NCBI GenBank assembly: GCA_002683115.1
Contig: NYSP01000036.1
Coordinates: 10,478 to 24,033, forward strand
Length of the DNA: 13,556 nt
Source of the DNA: Gammaproteobacteria bacterium
Lineage (GTDB): Bacteria; Pseudomonadota; Gammaproteobacteria; SAR86; TMED112
Reading direction: 5' to 3'
Below are positions 6,278 through 13,556 of the stretch, in pieces. The notes below the pieces were generated by a model. It ran no database searches and had not been told where the DNA came from. It worked only from the letters and a program-made list of their open reading frames with translations. The position numbers were made by a program, and so were the translations under genes. Every line of letters begins with the position of its first letter. Position 1 is the stretch's first letter.

Positions 6278-6833
6278 TTGAATCTTCCTGGAGGCTTAAT
6301 TCCGGTGAAATATTTTCTATTTCTGGTAAATCTGGTAGCACTGGAAGATCATCCAATGTTTTCATAGAAAAGTCGTCTAAAAATTTTTGAGTAGTTATAA
6401 AAAGAGCTGGTCTGCCTGGTACATCTCTATACCCTTTGATCTTGATCCACCCTTGTTCTAATAAAAGCTTAATCACATTGGTTGCTACGTTTACTCCACG
6501 AATATCCTCAATATCACCTCTTGTGACTGGCTGCATATAAGTAATTATGGAAAGTGTTTCTAAAGTGACCCTAGACAGCCTCAAAGGCTTAACTTCCCAA
6601 AGTTTTGCTACATCCTCGGCATGCTCTTGGCTTAACTGGATTCTATATCCACTTGAAACCTCATGTAATGCATAAGGTTTGTTCTCAAACTCTTCTTTAA
6701 GCTGAGTGATAGCATTGATAATTTCAGATTCTTCGCTTGCTGATTCTATCTCAAGAAGTTCGGCTATATCTTTAATTGAAAGGGCTCTATTTGCCGCAAA
6801 GAGCAGTGCCTCAATTCTTCTTTTGATATCCAT
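6255..6833 (-). CDS. scpB: Segregation and condensation protein ScpB
   Basis: ScpB is the winged-helix (kite) partner that joins ScpA and SMC to compact and segregate the chromosome. The protein has 192 residues. The first winged-helix domain starts RRIEALLFAANRALS (5-19), and the second carries LSRVTLETLSIITYMQPVTRGDIEDIRG spanning 86-113, then GYRDVPGRPALFITT (134-148) and FLDDFSMKTLDDLP. An acidic low-complexity tail (about 166-192) follows. The ATG at 6833-6831 shares one base with the scpA stop TAA. No smc gene lies in the window. The 3' end contains the rluB ribosome-binding site and start. Confidence 0.96.
   Translation of the reverse strand: MDIKRRIEALLFAANRALSIKDIAELLEIESASEESEIINAITQLKEEFENKPYALHEVSSGYRIQLSQEHAEDVAKLWEVKPLRLSRVTLETLSIITYMQPVTRGDIEDIRGVNVATNVIKLLLEQGWIKIKGYRDVPGRPALFITTQKFLDDFSMKTLDDLPVLPDLPEIENISPELSLQEDSIEQEAPK
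6284..6289 (-). promoter_or_regulatory. Shine-Dalgarno site deciding the TTG start of rluB
   Basis: On the minus strand AGGAAG sits six bases before TTG 6277-6275, inside the 3' end of scpB. It marks the non-ATG start of rluB. Confidence 0.6.
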
Positions 6834-7630
6834 TAGTGAACTACCTCCTCTGAGCTTTTAAAATAAATTTCACCAAATTGTTCAGCTTGAACTATTTCTA
6901 AATAACCTTTTCTGTTGAGCTCTAGCGCTGCAGTTAAAATTACAGATACCGCCAATTTAGACTCCCCTTTTAGGATCAATTCTGGAAGAGAAATAAAATC
7001 TCTTTCCTTAAGACTATCCAACAAAAGTTTCATTTTTGATTCAACAGTAATATTTTCCAGTTTTATTTTATGGCTAGTTAATCTAACCATTTCATCTAAC
7101 ATTGATTTGAGGGCAAATGTTAAATCTGTTTTGTCATAGTTATTTTTTGGTTTAGGAAGTTCAAATTCAGGCAGTTTCGCACTTGCAGGAAAAATATCTC
7201 TATCAACCCTTGGCAATTCATCTAGCTTGAAGGAGACCTCTTTGAATCTTTTATACTCTTGTAAGCGTCTTAAAAGTTCTGCTTTTGGATCAGTTTCTTC
7301 ATCATCATTATCCTCTTCTCTTGGTAAAAGAATTCTTGACTTAATTTCAGCAAGATATGCAGCCATTGCGAGGTAATCTCCTGCAAGCTCATATTCAAAA
7401 TCTTCCATCAATTCAATGTAAGCAATGTATTGGTCAGTAATCTCAACTAAATTAACTTCAAGGATATCAAGATTTTTTCTTTGTATTAGGTATAACAAAA
7501 AGTCCATTGGTCCCGAAAAGACATCTAGCAAGAGAAGTAAAGCTTTTGGTGGAACATATAGATTTTCGGGCAACTGATCGACGGGATTGCCTTTAACTTT
7601 TGGTAATGCTATTTCCTGTACGGCTTCCAT
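6833..7630 (-). CDS. scpA: Segregation and condensation protein ScpA
   Basis: ScpA is the kleisin subunit that bridges the SMC head domains. The protein has 265 residues. The kleisin N-terminal region contains DVFSGPMDFLLYLIQRKNLD (36-55), then VEITDQYIAYI and ELAGDYLAMAAYLAEIKSRI (81-100), followed by an acidic linker REEDNDDEETD and a C-terminal winged helix near 205-255. The extra N-terminal 30 residues, including PENLYVPPKALL, match the form typical of gammaproteobacteria, supporting ATG 7630-7628. It heads the scpA-scpB-rluB unit. On the minus strand a TACAAT hexamer (7645-7640) lies nine bases before the ATG, so the transcript may have a leader of only a few bases. Confidence 0.95.
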   Translation of the reverse strand: MEAVQEIALPKVKGNPVDQLPENLYVPPKALLLLLDVFSGPMDFLLYLIQRKNLDILEVNLVEITDQYIAYIELMEDFEYELAGDYLAMAAYLAEIKSRILLPREEDNDDEETDPKAELLRRLQEYKRFKEVSFKLDELPRVDRDIFPASAKLPEFELPKPKNNYDKTDLTFALKSMLDEMVRLTSHKIKLENITVESKMKLLLDSLKERDFISLPELILKGESKLAVSVILTAALELNRKGYLEIVQAEQFGEIYFKSSEEVVH

Positions 7631-7771
7631 ACACTAGATATTGTATATAAAAAAGAAAATAAATACTAAATATTGTGTTTATTATCAAAAACTTTATTTA
7701 TCTCTAAATCATCAGTTTTTATGGGGAAAGTTAGCCTATGTTGATGTAAAATTGACTGCTCTGATTTTAAA
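7631..7771. promoter_or_regulatory. Divergent promoter region between scpA and the DAHP synthase gene
   Basis: This 141-base AT-rich spacer is the larger of only two non-coding gaps. For scpA the best -10 candidate is TACAAT on the minus strand at 7645-7640. For the plus-strand operon a weak candidate is TAAAAT at 7747-7752, which would leave a leader of roughly a dozen bases. No good -35 box, transcription attenuator, leader peptide or TyrR-type operator (TGTAAA-N6-TTTACA) could be found. No Shine-Dalgarno sequence precedes ATG 7772. Confidence 0.45.
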
Positions 7772-8824
7772 ATGATGTACATAACTGACAACAGCAGAAT
7801 ACTCTCTAGAGAGGAGCTTTCTACGCCTGAAGAAATTACAACTGAAATTCCAATAGATAAGGAGATCTCTAAGCTTATTTTTGGAGCCAGGAGAAGTGTA
7901 AGCAAAATACTTCACAGACAAGATGACAGGTTGATTGTAGTTGTCGGTCCTTGTTCAATACATGACCCTAAATCTGCAATTGAATATGCACAAAATTTAA
8001 AAGATTTTAATCACAAGGTTGAAAATGAATTACTTTTAATCATGCGTGTATATTTTGAAAAACCACGTACAACTGTCGGCTGGAAAGGTTTAATTAATGA
8101 CCCTCATTTAGATAACTCATTCAAAATTAATGAAGGTTTAAGAGTTTCAAGAAAATTACTAAGAGATATCTCGGAATTAGGTGTTCCAACAGGAACAGAA
8201 TTTTTAGATTTGATATCACCACAATATGTCTCTGACTTGGTAAGTTGGGGGGCAATTGGCGCAAGAACTGCAGAAAGTCAACTACATCGAGAGCTTACAT
8301 CTGGATTGTCTTGTCCTATGGGAATAAAAAATTCAACAAGAGGCGATATAAAAGTTGCTGTGGATGCAATTAAATCTGCTCAATATCAACATGTATTTTT
8401 AGGTACGACCAAAAAAGGTAAAGTGGCAATCTTTAAAACCTCAGGCAACGATGATACACACATAATCTTAAGAGGTGGAAAGCAACCAAACTATCATTCC
8501 GAAGACGTAGAAGCTTGCATTAAAATGCTTAATGCTAATGATGTAAATGCAAATGTCATGGTAGATTTTAGTCATGGTAATAGCCAGAAAAATCATGAGA
8601 ATCAAAAACTTGTCTGTAAATCAATTTGCAATCAAATATCTAATGGTAATAAGGATATTATTGGTGTCATGATTGAAAGCCACCTAAAAGAGGGGGCGCA
8701 GAAAATATCCGATAATCTTGAATATGGAAAAAGTGTGACTGATGCATGTGTTCATTGGCAAGAAACAGAAAAACTTTTATGTGATTTATCAGAAGCAGTG
8801 AAATCAAGGAGAACAGATGGGTAA
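7772..8824 (+). CDS. aroG: Class I 3-deoxy-7-phosphoheptulonate (DAHP) synthase, AroF/AroG/AroH type
   Basis: DAHP synthase condenses phosphoenolpyruvate and erythrose 4-phosphate, the first step of the shikimate pathway to aromatic amino acids. At 350 residues it equals E. coli AroG in length and aligns nearly without gaps. Metal ligands are Cys61 in GPCSIHDP, His268 in VDFSHGN, Glu302 in IESHL and Asp324 in SVTDAC. Substrate-binding Arg92, Lys97, Arg165, Lys186 and Arg234 are all present. The active-site loop KNGTDG of the E. coli enzymes reads KNSTRG (186-191), a Gly-to-Ser and Asp-to-Arg change. Which amino acid inhibits the enzyme cannot be told, so the symbol marks the family and not the isozyme. 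The start could be ATG 7772 or 7775. It leads a unit with unrelated genes and overlaps the next gene by 8 bases. Confidence 0.95.
   Translation: MMYITDNSRILSREELSTPEEITTEIPIDKEISKLIFGARRSVSKILHRQDDRLIVVVGPCSIHDPKSAIEYAQNLKDFNHKVENELLLIMRVYFEKPRTTVGWKGLINDPHLDNSFKINEGLRVSRKLLRDISELGVPTGTEFLDLISPQYVSDLVSWGAIGARTAESQLHRELTSGLSCPMGIKNSTRGDIKVAVDAIKSAQYQHVFLGTTKKGKVAIFKTSGNDDTHIILRGGKQPNYHSEDVEACIKMLNANDVNANVMVDFSHGNSQKNHENQKLVCKSICNQISNGNKDIIGVMIESHLKEGAQKISDNLEYGKSVTDACVHWQETEKLLCDLSEAVKSRRTDG
8806..8811 (+). promoter_or_regulatory. Strong Shine-Dalgarno site for the tandem DnaT-domain gene
   Basis: AAGGAG lies five bases before ATG 8817, within the last codons of the DAHP synthase gene. It is the best ribosome-binding site in the window and fixes the start of the downstream gene. 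Confidence 0.65.
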
Positions 8825-9620
8825 ATCTTTTCGATTCTCCCTAGAAGCTGCTGAAACGCTCGGTCTCAATAATGCAATTCTTTTGGATTTTCTTAAATCG
8901 TTCAATTTACCCTCAATCGAAATAAAGGAGATCTTGAAAGAAATTACATTTTGGGATGAAAATGAAATATTAGAGCAACTCATTGAGCTTGATGCTTTGG
9001 GCATGATCAGTGTTGATTTTAATAAAAAAAAGGTCTCTTTAGAGAAAAAAAAGAGCAAATCAACCATTTCAACACCAAAGAAAATTAACAAATCCAGCAT
9101 GGAGAAAAATTGGGTTCCTTCAGAAGATGTTATTGAGATACTGACAAGAGCTGGTATGAATGAAAACTTCATAAGAGAATTAATTCCAGAATTTATTATT
9201 TATTGGTCTGAAAGAAAGGATGTCTTAATTTCTTATGATTCAAAATTTATAGAGCATGCAAGGCTTAAATGGGCTCAGCATAATGCTGAAATAGAAACAA
9301 AAAGTACGCCAAAGACAATACAATCAGACTGGCAGCCTTCAACAGATTGTATGGACATAATTCAAATGACTGGTATTGATAAAAGTTTTTCTGATAAATA
9401 TTTACCTGAGTTTATCCTTTACTGGAAAGATGATGGCAGAGCTTTTGTTTCATGGGATATAAAGTTTTTAGATTTCATAAAGAAAAAATGGAATTTTCAT
9501 ATTGAAGATTCGTCTAATGGACATAGAGAAGAGTTTGACTTTTATGATCCTACCAAGGAGACTGTAGAAAAAACAAAAAGCAAGACTTTAAGCAGCCTTA
9601 GGGAGAAATACAAAATATAA
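8817..9620 (+). CDS. Tandem DnaT-domain protein, possible primosome/replication-restart factor
   Basis: This 267-residue protein carries two copies of a DnaT-type single-stranded DNA-binding domain. Copy 1 covers about 98-152 (NWVPSEDVIEIL ... LIPEFIIYW ... YDSKFIEHARLKW) and copy 2 about 171-225 (DWQPSTDCMDII ... YLPEFILYW ... SWDIKFLDFIKKKW), 73 residues apart. DnaT of E. coli, with one such domain, helps load the DnaB helicase after fork collapse. The N-terminal part (1-75), including AETLGLNNAILLDFL, resembles the small helix-rich domain in front of DnaT domains in other gammaproteobacteria. A basic linker KKKSKSTISTPKK precedes copy 1. The start has a strong Shine-Dalgarno site. The gene overlaps the DAHP synthase gene by 8 bases and the adaptor gene by one (TAATG). 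The role is inferred from the domain. Confidence 0.8.
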   Translation: MGKSFRFSLEAAETLGLNNAILLDFLKSFNLPSIEIKEILKEITFWDENEILEQLIELDALGMISVDFNKKKVSLEKKKSKSTISTPKKINKSSMEKNWVPSEDVIEILTRAGMNENFIRELIPEFIIYWSERKDVLISYDSKFIEHARLKWAQHNAEIETKSTPKTIQSDWQPSTDCMDIIQMTGIDKSFSDKYLPEFILYWKDDGRAFVSWDIKFLDFIKKKWNFHIEDSSNGHREEFDFYDPTKETVEKTKSKTLSSLREKYKI

Positions 9621-10618
9621 TGAACAAGAAAAATTTAAGAGCATCAGGCATAATATTGCTATTTACTGCACTTTGGATGATTTCTGGATATTTTGGTCAA
9701 ACAGAACCAGAACAATATGAAGCACCAGTTGAGAAAGAAGTCGTATTAGTAAATAAATCATCTGCTACGGATTACAGTCTTCCAGTAACAATAAAAGCTG
9801 AGTCTCGTGCATTCTCAAAAGTAGATCTAAGATCTCAAACATCTGAAAATATTGTTAGTGTTCCCTTCAATGACGGTGATTATGTAAATCAAGGTCAGAC
9901 AATATGTAAGCTTGATTCAGGACAAAGAGAAGCTAACTTTAAAAAAACTAAAATTGATTTCGACTCAGCTAAAGAACTAAAGAAAAAGGGGCTTGCCTCA
10001 GAATCAGCATTAGTTACAGCTGAAACTGCCTATGAAAGGGCAAGAATCGAGCTTGAAAGAACAAACATAACTGCACCTTTTGATGGTTTTGTGGAAAGTT
10101 TAGCTAAACAGGGTCAGCTACTACAAAATGGACAAAAATGTGCATCAATTATTTCTCTTTCACCATTAAAAATTGTAGGCAATGTATCAGAAGTAATAAT
10201 TTCAAAAATCAGAGCTGGCCAAAAAGCAAAAATTAAGTTTATTTCAGGTGAAGAGTACGACTCTGAAGTAACTTTTGTGAGTTCAACTGCCGATATTCAG
10301 ACACGGACCTTTCAGGTTGAGTCTGAACTTAAAAATGATGACCTAGCCATTAAAGACGGTTTGACAGGTGAATTCATAATATTCACTGATCCGGTCAAAG
10401 CACATTTTGTTCCTACATCGGCCTTTCTTTTGGGTGATCAAGGCAATGTTGCACTAGCTTTATTAGACGAAGATAAAGTTTATTTTAGAAACGTAGAAAT
10501 TCTTATAGATACAGTTAAAGGTGCTTGGGTAACAGGCATACCAAATGAAGCGAACATCATTGTCGGAGGACAAGGTTTTGTAAAAGAAGGAGATCAGGTA
10601 ATTCCAAGGTATAAATAA
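9620..10618 (+). CDS. RND efflux periplasmic adaptor (membrane fusion protein)
   Basis: This 332-residue protein is the adaptor that links an inner-membrane RND pump to an outer-membrane channel. An N-terminal hydrophobic anchor (about 9-25) lacks a lipobox Cys, so it is probably held by an uncleaved helix or exported. Lipoyl half-motifs flank a hairpin: VPFNDGDYVNQGQTICKLDS (81-100), a short coiled-coil hairpin (about 101-149) with KGLASESALVTAE, and RTNITAPFDGFVESLAKQGQ (147-166). A beta-barrel region follows (about 183-260) with the common TRTFQVE. The hairpin is shorter than in AcrA or MexA, possible for a subfamily with a different channel contact. The ATG shares one base with the upstream stop, and its TAA overlaps the permease ATG. 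No outer-membrane channel gene is in the window. Confidence 0.92.
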   Translation: MNKKNLRASGIILLFTALWMISGYFGQTEPEQYEAPVEKEVVLVNKSSATDYSLPVTIKAESRAFSKVDLRSQTSENIVSVPFNDGDYVNQGQTICKLDSGQREANFKKTKIDFDSAKELKKKGLASESALVTAETAYERARIELERTNITAPFDGFVESLAKQGQLLQNGQKCASIISLSPLKIVGNVSEVIISKIRAGQKAKIKFISGEEYDSEVTFVSSTADIQTRTFQVESELKNDDLAIKDGLTGEFIIFTDPVKAHFVPTSAFLLGDQGNVALALLDEDKVYFRNVEILIDTVKGAWVTGIPNEANIIVGGQGFVKEGDQVIPRYK

Positions 10619-13556
10619 TGGGTATTGTAAAGACAGCTGTAACCAAATTCAGAACAACAATCCTAGTGATGATCTTCCTGATCATTATGGGAATGTTTGG
10701 CAGAGCTGGCATGCCAATTGCTTCAAACCCAAATATTACTTTTCCTTTTGTAAATGTTTCAGTTTTTCTTGAAGGAGCCTCTCCTGAAGATATGGCAAGG
10801 CTTGTCGCTAAACCACTGGAAAATAGGTTTTTAAGACTTGAAGGTCAAGATGAAGTTAGATCAGTTAACTCACAAAGTTTTACAAATCTTACTATTGGTT
10901 ATGATGTTGATTATGACATAGACCAGGCAATACTCGACGTAGAACGTGCTATTGGTGAAGTTCGAAATCAGCTGCCACCAGAGGCAAATGATCCTATAGT
11001 TCGAGAAAGATCAGATAATGACTGGCCTATAATTGTGTACAGCATCTATGGTTTCACAAATCTAAGATCTGGATATGCTATCGCACAAGAAATTCAAGAT
11101 AGATTCGAAAAAATACCTGGTGTTTTAAACGTTGAAATTGGTGGTGTTCCCGAGGAACTATTAGAAGTAGAAGTTTCTCAATCAAAGCTGGAAAGTCTAG
11201 GTGTGAGCTTAAGCGAAATTTATAGTGCTGTCCGCAATAATAATGTTTTGATTCCAGCAGGTTTCCAAGATACAGGATCTGGAAAATTTTCAGTAGAAAT
11301 ACCGAGTATTTTTGAAACTAGACAAGATGTTTTTAATCTGCCAATAAAATCTAGTGGCAATAAAGTTGTTACTATGGGAGATGTTGCAGATATAAAGAGA
11401 ACATTTAAAGATGCAACTAGTTTCTCAAGAATCAACGGCTTCGATGCTATTTCCCTAGAAATTACCAAACGAGTTGGATTCAACGAATTAGATATTGCTG
11501 ATGCTGTCAAAAGCGAAGTTGAGTTAATAAGAAGTGAGTTTCCCGATAATTTAAAGATCAATGCTGGCTTGGATACAACTAAGTTTGCTGGAGATATGGT
11601 TTCAGAGCTTGAGGGAAATATCATTACAGCTGTTATCTTAGTTATGGTTCTAGTTGTGGCTGCTCTTGGCCTAAGAAATGGATTAATTGTAGGTATCGCC
11701 ATCCCCTTCTCTTTCTTAGTAGGTTTCGGTATTTTGCACTTCTTTATCGGATATGAATTTAATTTCTTAGTGATGTTTGGAATGTTATTAGGATTAGGAA
11801 TGCTTATAGATGGAGGAATAGTCATAGTTGAGTATGCTGATAAATTAATAGATCAAGGTCAAAATAGAAAAGAAGCATATACCAATGCTGCACAGAGGAT
11901 GTTCTCACCTGTATTTGCTTCAGTTTTAACAACTCTAGCTGCATTTTCACCTTTAATGATTTGGCCAGGTATTTCAGGTAAGTTCATGAGATACCTGCCT
12001 GTAACAGTCTTCGTAGTGCTAGCTGCTTCATTAGCTTATGCCTTAATATTTGCCCCTGTAATTGGTTCATTGCTTGGAAGAAGAAAGAAAGCAAACGATA
12101 TCAATAATGATAGTGAAAACACCTTTTTAAAAAGAAATTATCGAAAGGCGATAACTTTTGCTGTGAAAAATCCATTGGAATCAATTTCTTATACATTCCT
12201 AACAATGTTTCTTATTCTGGGCAGCATAGTGCCAAACTACGGTAAACAATTTGTTTACTTTCCGACCATTGAACCTTGGTTAATTGATGCCGATATCCAA
12301 GCGAGAGGCAATCTATCGCCATATGAAGCAAGAGATTTCGCTATTGATGCTGAAATGAAAATGATAGATATCGAAGGTGTTGATGACCTATTCATGAATG
12401 TTTACTCCTCAGGAGGAGGAAGTGGCGATGGTGTTGGAAGAGGATACATAGTTCTTCAAGATCCAAAAGAATTAGACATTACAGGTTTTGAAGTATTAGC
12501 AAGATTGAGAGAGTCAGTAAAAGATATATCTGGTTATAAGATGAATATTAGAGAAGTCCAAGAAGGACCTGGACAATTTTCAGCACCAGTTGAAATCCAG
12601 TTATTTAGTGACGATCTTGGGCTTATTGAAGAAAAGACTAGAGCTTTGAGATCTTACATAGACCAAAATATTGAGGGTTTAACAGGAGTGGCTGATACTT
12701 TGCCAAAATATAAGATTGAGTGGAAAGTTGACGTTGATAAAGAGAGGGCATTCCAATCAGGTATTAGTCTTTTTGATATTGGTTCTGCCATACAAATGGT
12801 AACTTCAGGGATCAAGCTTGGGGAGTACCGTCCAGACGATTCAAAAGACGAAATTGATATAAGGGCTCGTTTTGCCAAAGATAAAAGAACACTTTCAAGC
12901 CTCGATGGCATAACAGTAAATACAAGAAACGGTGCCGTACCAGTTTCAAGCTTTGTGAATGTTGAGGCAAGGCCAAATGCAGCTAGCCTAGTTAGAAGAG
13001 ATGGAAGGTTTTTCTATGAAATAACGGCAACAAATGTGCCAGGATTTAATTTGAATGGCGAGATAAGCAAAATTCAAAATTGGATCGATGAATCTAACTT
13101 CGATGACCCTAGGATGGAAATAAAATATGGGGGCCTAACTGAAAGGGGTGCTGAAGCAACAGACTTTTTAATTCAGGCATTCTATGGAGCTATATTCTTG
13201 ATGTTCATCATACTTGTCACCCAATTTAATAGTATTTCGCAACCAATCGTTATTTTGCTTTCTGTGCTCTTTTCCACCGCTGGTGTATTTTTGGGTTTAA
13301 CTGTAACTGGTTCAGAACCATCAACTATTATGACCGGAACAGCCTTAGTGGGTCTGGCTGGAATAGTCGTTAACAATAATATTGTTTTAATCGATACTTT
13401 TAATAAATTAAGAAAAGATTTCCCCGAAAAAAGTTCAGCTGATTTAATAGCAGAAACATGCATGAGCAGATTAAGGCCAGTTCTCCTCACAACTGTAACC
13501 ACTATATTTGGGCTTATCTTTTTATCATTTGGTTATAGCATAGATGTTCTAAATAG
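10618..13556 (+). CDS. RND-family efflux permease (C-terminus cut by window edge)
   Basis: This is the inner-membrane pump subunit of a tripartite efflux system of the AcrB superfamily. The frame is open for 979 codons to the right edge, so roughly 40-60 residues are missing. The first helix (about 13-30) is followed by a porter domain with FPFVNVSVFLEGASPEDMA and RAIGEVRNQLPPEA. Helix 4 carries GMLIDGGIVIVEYADK, then FSPLMIWPGISGKFM; helix 10 carries GLAGIVVNNNIVLID, and RLRPVLLTT follows. Compared with AcrB, Asp407 is kept as Asp398, but Asp408 is Gly399 and Lys940 is Asn919. This matches a subfamily I recall with VDGAIVVVEYADR in helix 4. The ATG overlaps the adaptor stop (TAATG), with a modest AAGG eight bases upstream. 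The substrate is unknown. Confidence 0.95.
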   Translation, partial: MGIVKTAVTKFRTTILVMIFLIIMGMFGRAGMPIASNPNITFPFVNVSVFLEGASPEDMARLVAKPLENRFLRLEGQDEVRSVNSQSFTNLTIGYDVDYDIDQAILDVERAIGEVRNQLPPEANDPIVRERSDNDWPIIVYSIYGFTNLRSGYAIAQEIQDRFEKIPGVLNVEIGGVPEELLEVEVSQSKLESLGVSLSEIYSAVRNNNVLIPAGFQDTGSGKFSVEIPSIFETRQDVFNLPIKSSGNKVVTMGDVADIKRTFKDATSFSRINGFDAISLEITKRVGFNELDIADAVKSEVELIRSEFPDNLKINAGLDTTKFAGDMVSELEGNIITAVILVMVLVVAALGLRNGLIVGIAIPFSFLVGFGILHFFIGYEFNFLVMFGMLLGLGMLIDGGIVIVEYADKLIDQGQNRKEAYTNAAQRMFSPVFASVLTTLAAFSPLMIWPGISGKFMRYLPVTVFVVLAASLAYALIFAPVIGSLLGRRKKANDINNDSENTFLKRNYRKAITFAVKNPLESISYTFLTMFLILGSIVPNYGKQFVYFPTIEPWLIDADIQARGNLSPYEARDFAIDAEMKMIDIEGVDDLFMNVYSSGGGSGDGVGRGYIVLQDPKELDITGFEVLARLRESVKDISGYKMNIREVQEGPGQFSAPVEIQLFSDDLGLIEEKTRALRSYIDQNIEGLTGVADTLPKYKIEWKVDVDKERAFQSGISLFDIGSAIQMVTSGIKLGEYRPDDSKDEIDIRARFAKDKRTLSSLDGITVNTRNGAVPVSSFVNVEARPNAASLVRRDGRFFYEITATNVPGFNLNGEISKIQNWIDESNFDDPRMEIKYGGLTERGAEATDFLIQAFYGAIFLMFIILVTQFNSISQPIVILLSVLFSTAGVFLGLTVTGSEPSTIMTGTALVGLAGIVVNNNIVLIDTFNKLRKDFPEKSSADLIAETCMSRLRPVLLTTVTTIFGLIFLSFGYSIDVLN

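Noticed and set aside
7741..7771. TyrR operator upstream of the DAHP synthase gene
   Set aside because: TGTAAA at 7745-7750 is a half-site, but no TTTACA-like partner follows at the right distance.
7666..7921. Minus-strand frames 7666-7905 and 7736-7921 as small genes
   Set aside because: They run antisense to the conserved N-terminus of the DAHP synthase and across its promoter gap, with no start signals or recognisable motifs.
9045..9090. Poly-Lys stretch in the DnaT-like gene as a possible slippage or frameshift site
   Set aside because: The reading frame continues unbroken through both DnaT domains; the A-rich run simply encodes a basic linker, as is common in AT-rich genomes.
11220..11825. 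201-codon minus-strand frame opposite the RND permease
   Set aside because: It is antisense to a strongly conserved porter and transmembrane region and reads as a low-complexity Pro/Ser/Ile-rich product. The same holds for 12654-12911 and 13182-13502.

Overview
The window is a densely packed, AT-rich piece of bacterial chromosome. It is most likely from a gammaproteobacterium with a small, streamlined genome, such as a surface-ocean lineage. The evidence is the order ubiG-mupP-yciK and scpA-scpB-rluB, the gammaproteobacterial form of ScpA with its N-terminal extension, and a DnaT-type primosome domain, together with low GC and almost no spacer DNA. An SAR86-like or similar pelagic origin is my inference; there is no rRNA or other decisive marker here.

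There are fifteen protein genes in four transcription units. (1) Minus strand, 2196 down past position 1: pntAA-pntAB-pntB, the proton-translocating NAD(P) transhydrogenase in three-subunit form, with pntB cut by the left edge. (2) Plus strand, 2231-5526: ubiG (ubiquinone methyltransferase), mupP (MurNAc-6-phosphate phosphatase type HAD enzyme), yciK (short-chain dehydrogenase), a 79-residue DUF2693/WYL_2-like protein of a kind often seen in phages, and an exported endonuclease/exonuclease/phosphatase-fold protein. (3) Minus strand, 7630-5519: scpA-scpB-rluB, the two condensin partners and a 23S rRNA pseudouridine synthase. (4) Plus strand, 7772 past the right edge: a class I DAHP synthase (entry to the shikimate pathway), a protein with two tandem DnaT domains, an RND periplasmic adaptor, and an RND permease cut by the right edge.

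Twelve of the fourteen gene junctions overlap by 1-23 bases, including the convergent 3' ends of the exported phosphatase-fold gene and rluB. The only non-coding DNA is a 34-base gap between pntAA and ubiG and a 141-base gap between scpA and the DAHP synthase gene. Both gaps separate divergent operons and must carry all the start signals. No tRNA, rRNA, CRISPR array, insertion sequence or convincing intrinsic terminator was seen.

Most of the content is core metabolism and chromosome maintenance. The points most worth a second look are the phage-type small protein translationally coupled into the ubiG operon, the duplicated DnaT domain protein sitting between aromatic biosynthesis and an efflux pump, an RND permease lacking two residues of the AcrB proton relay (D408 to G, K940 to N), a transhydrogenase beta subunit with Asn where E. 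coli has His91, and a nearly symmetric bidirectional -10 region from which ubiG may be transcribed without a leader.
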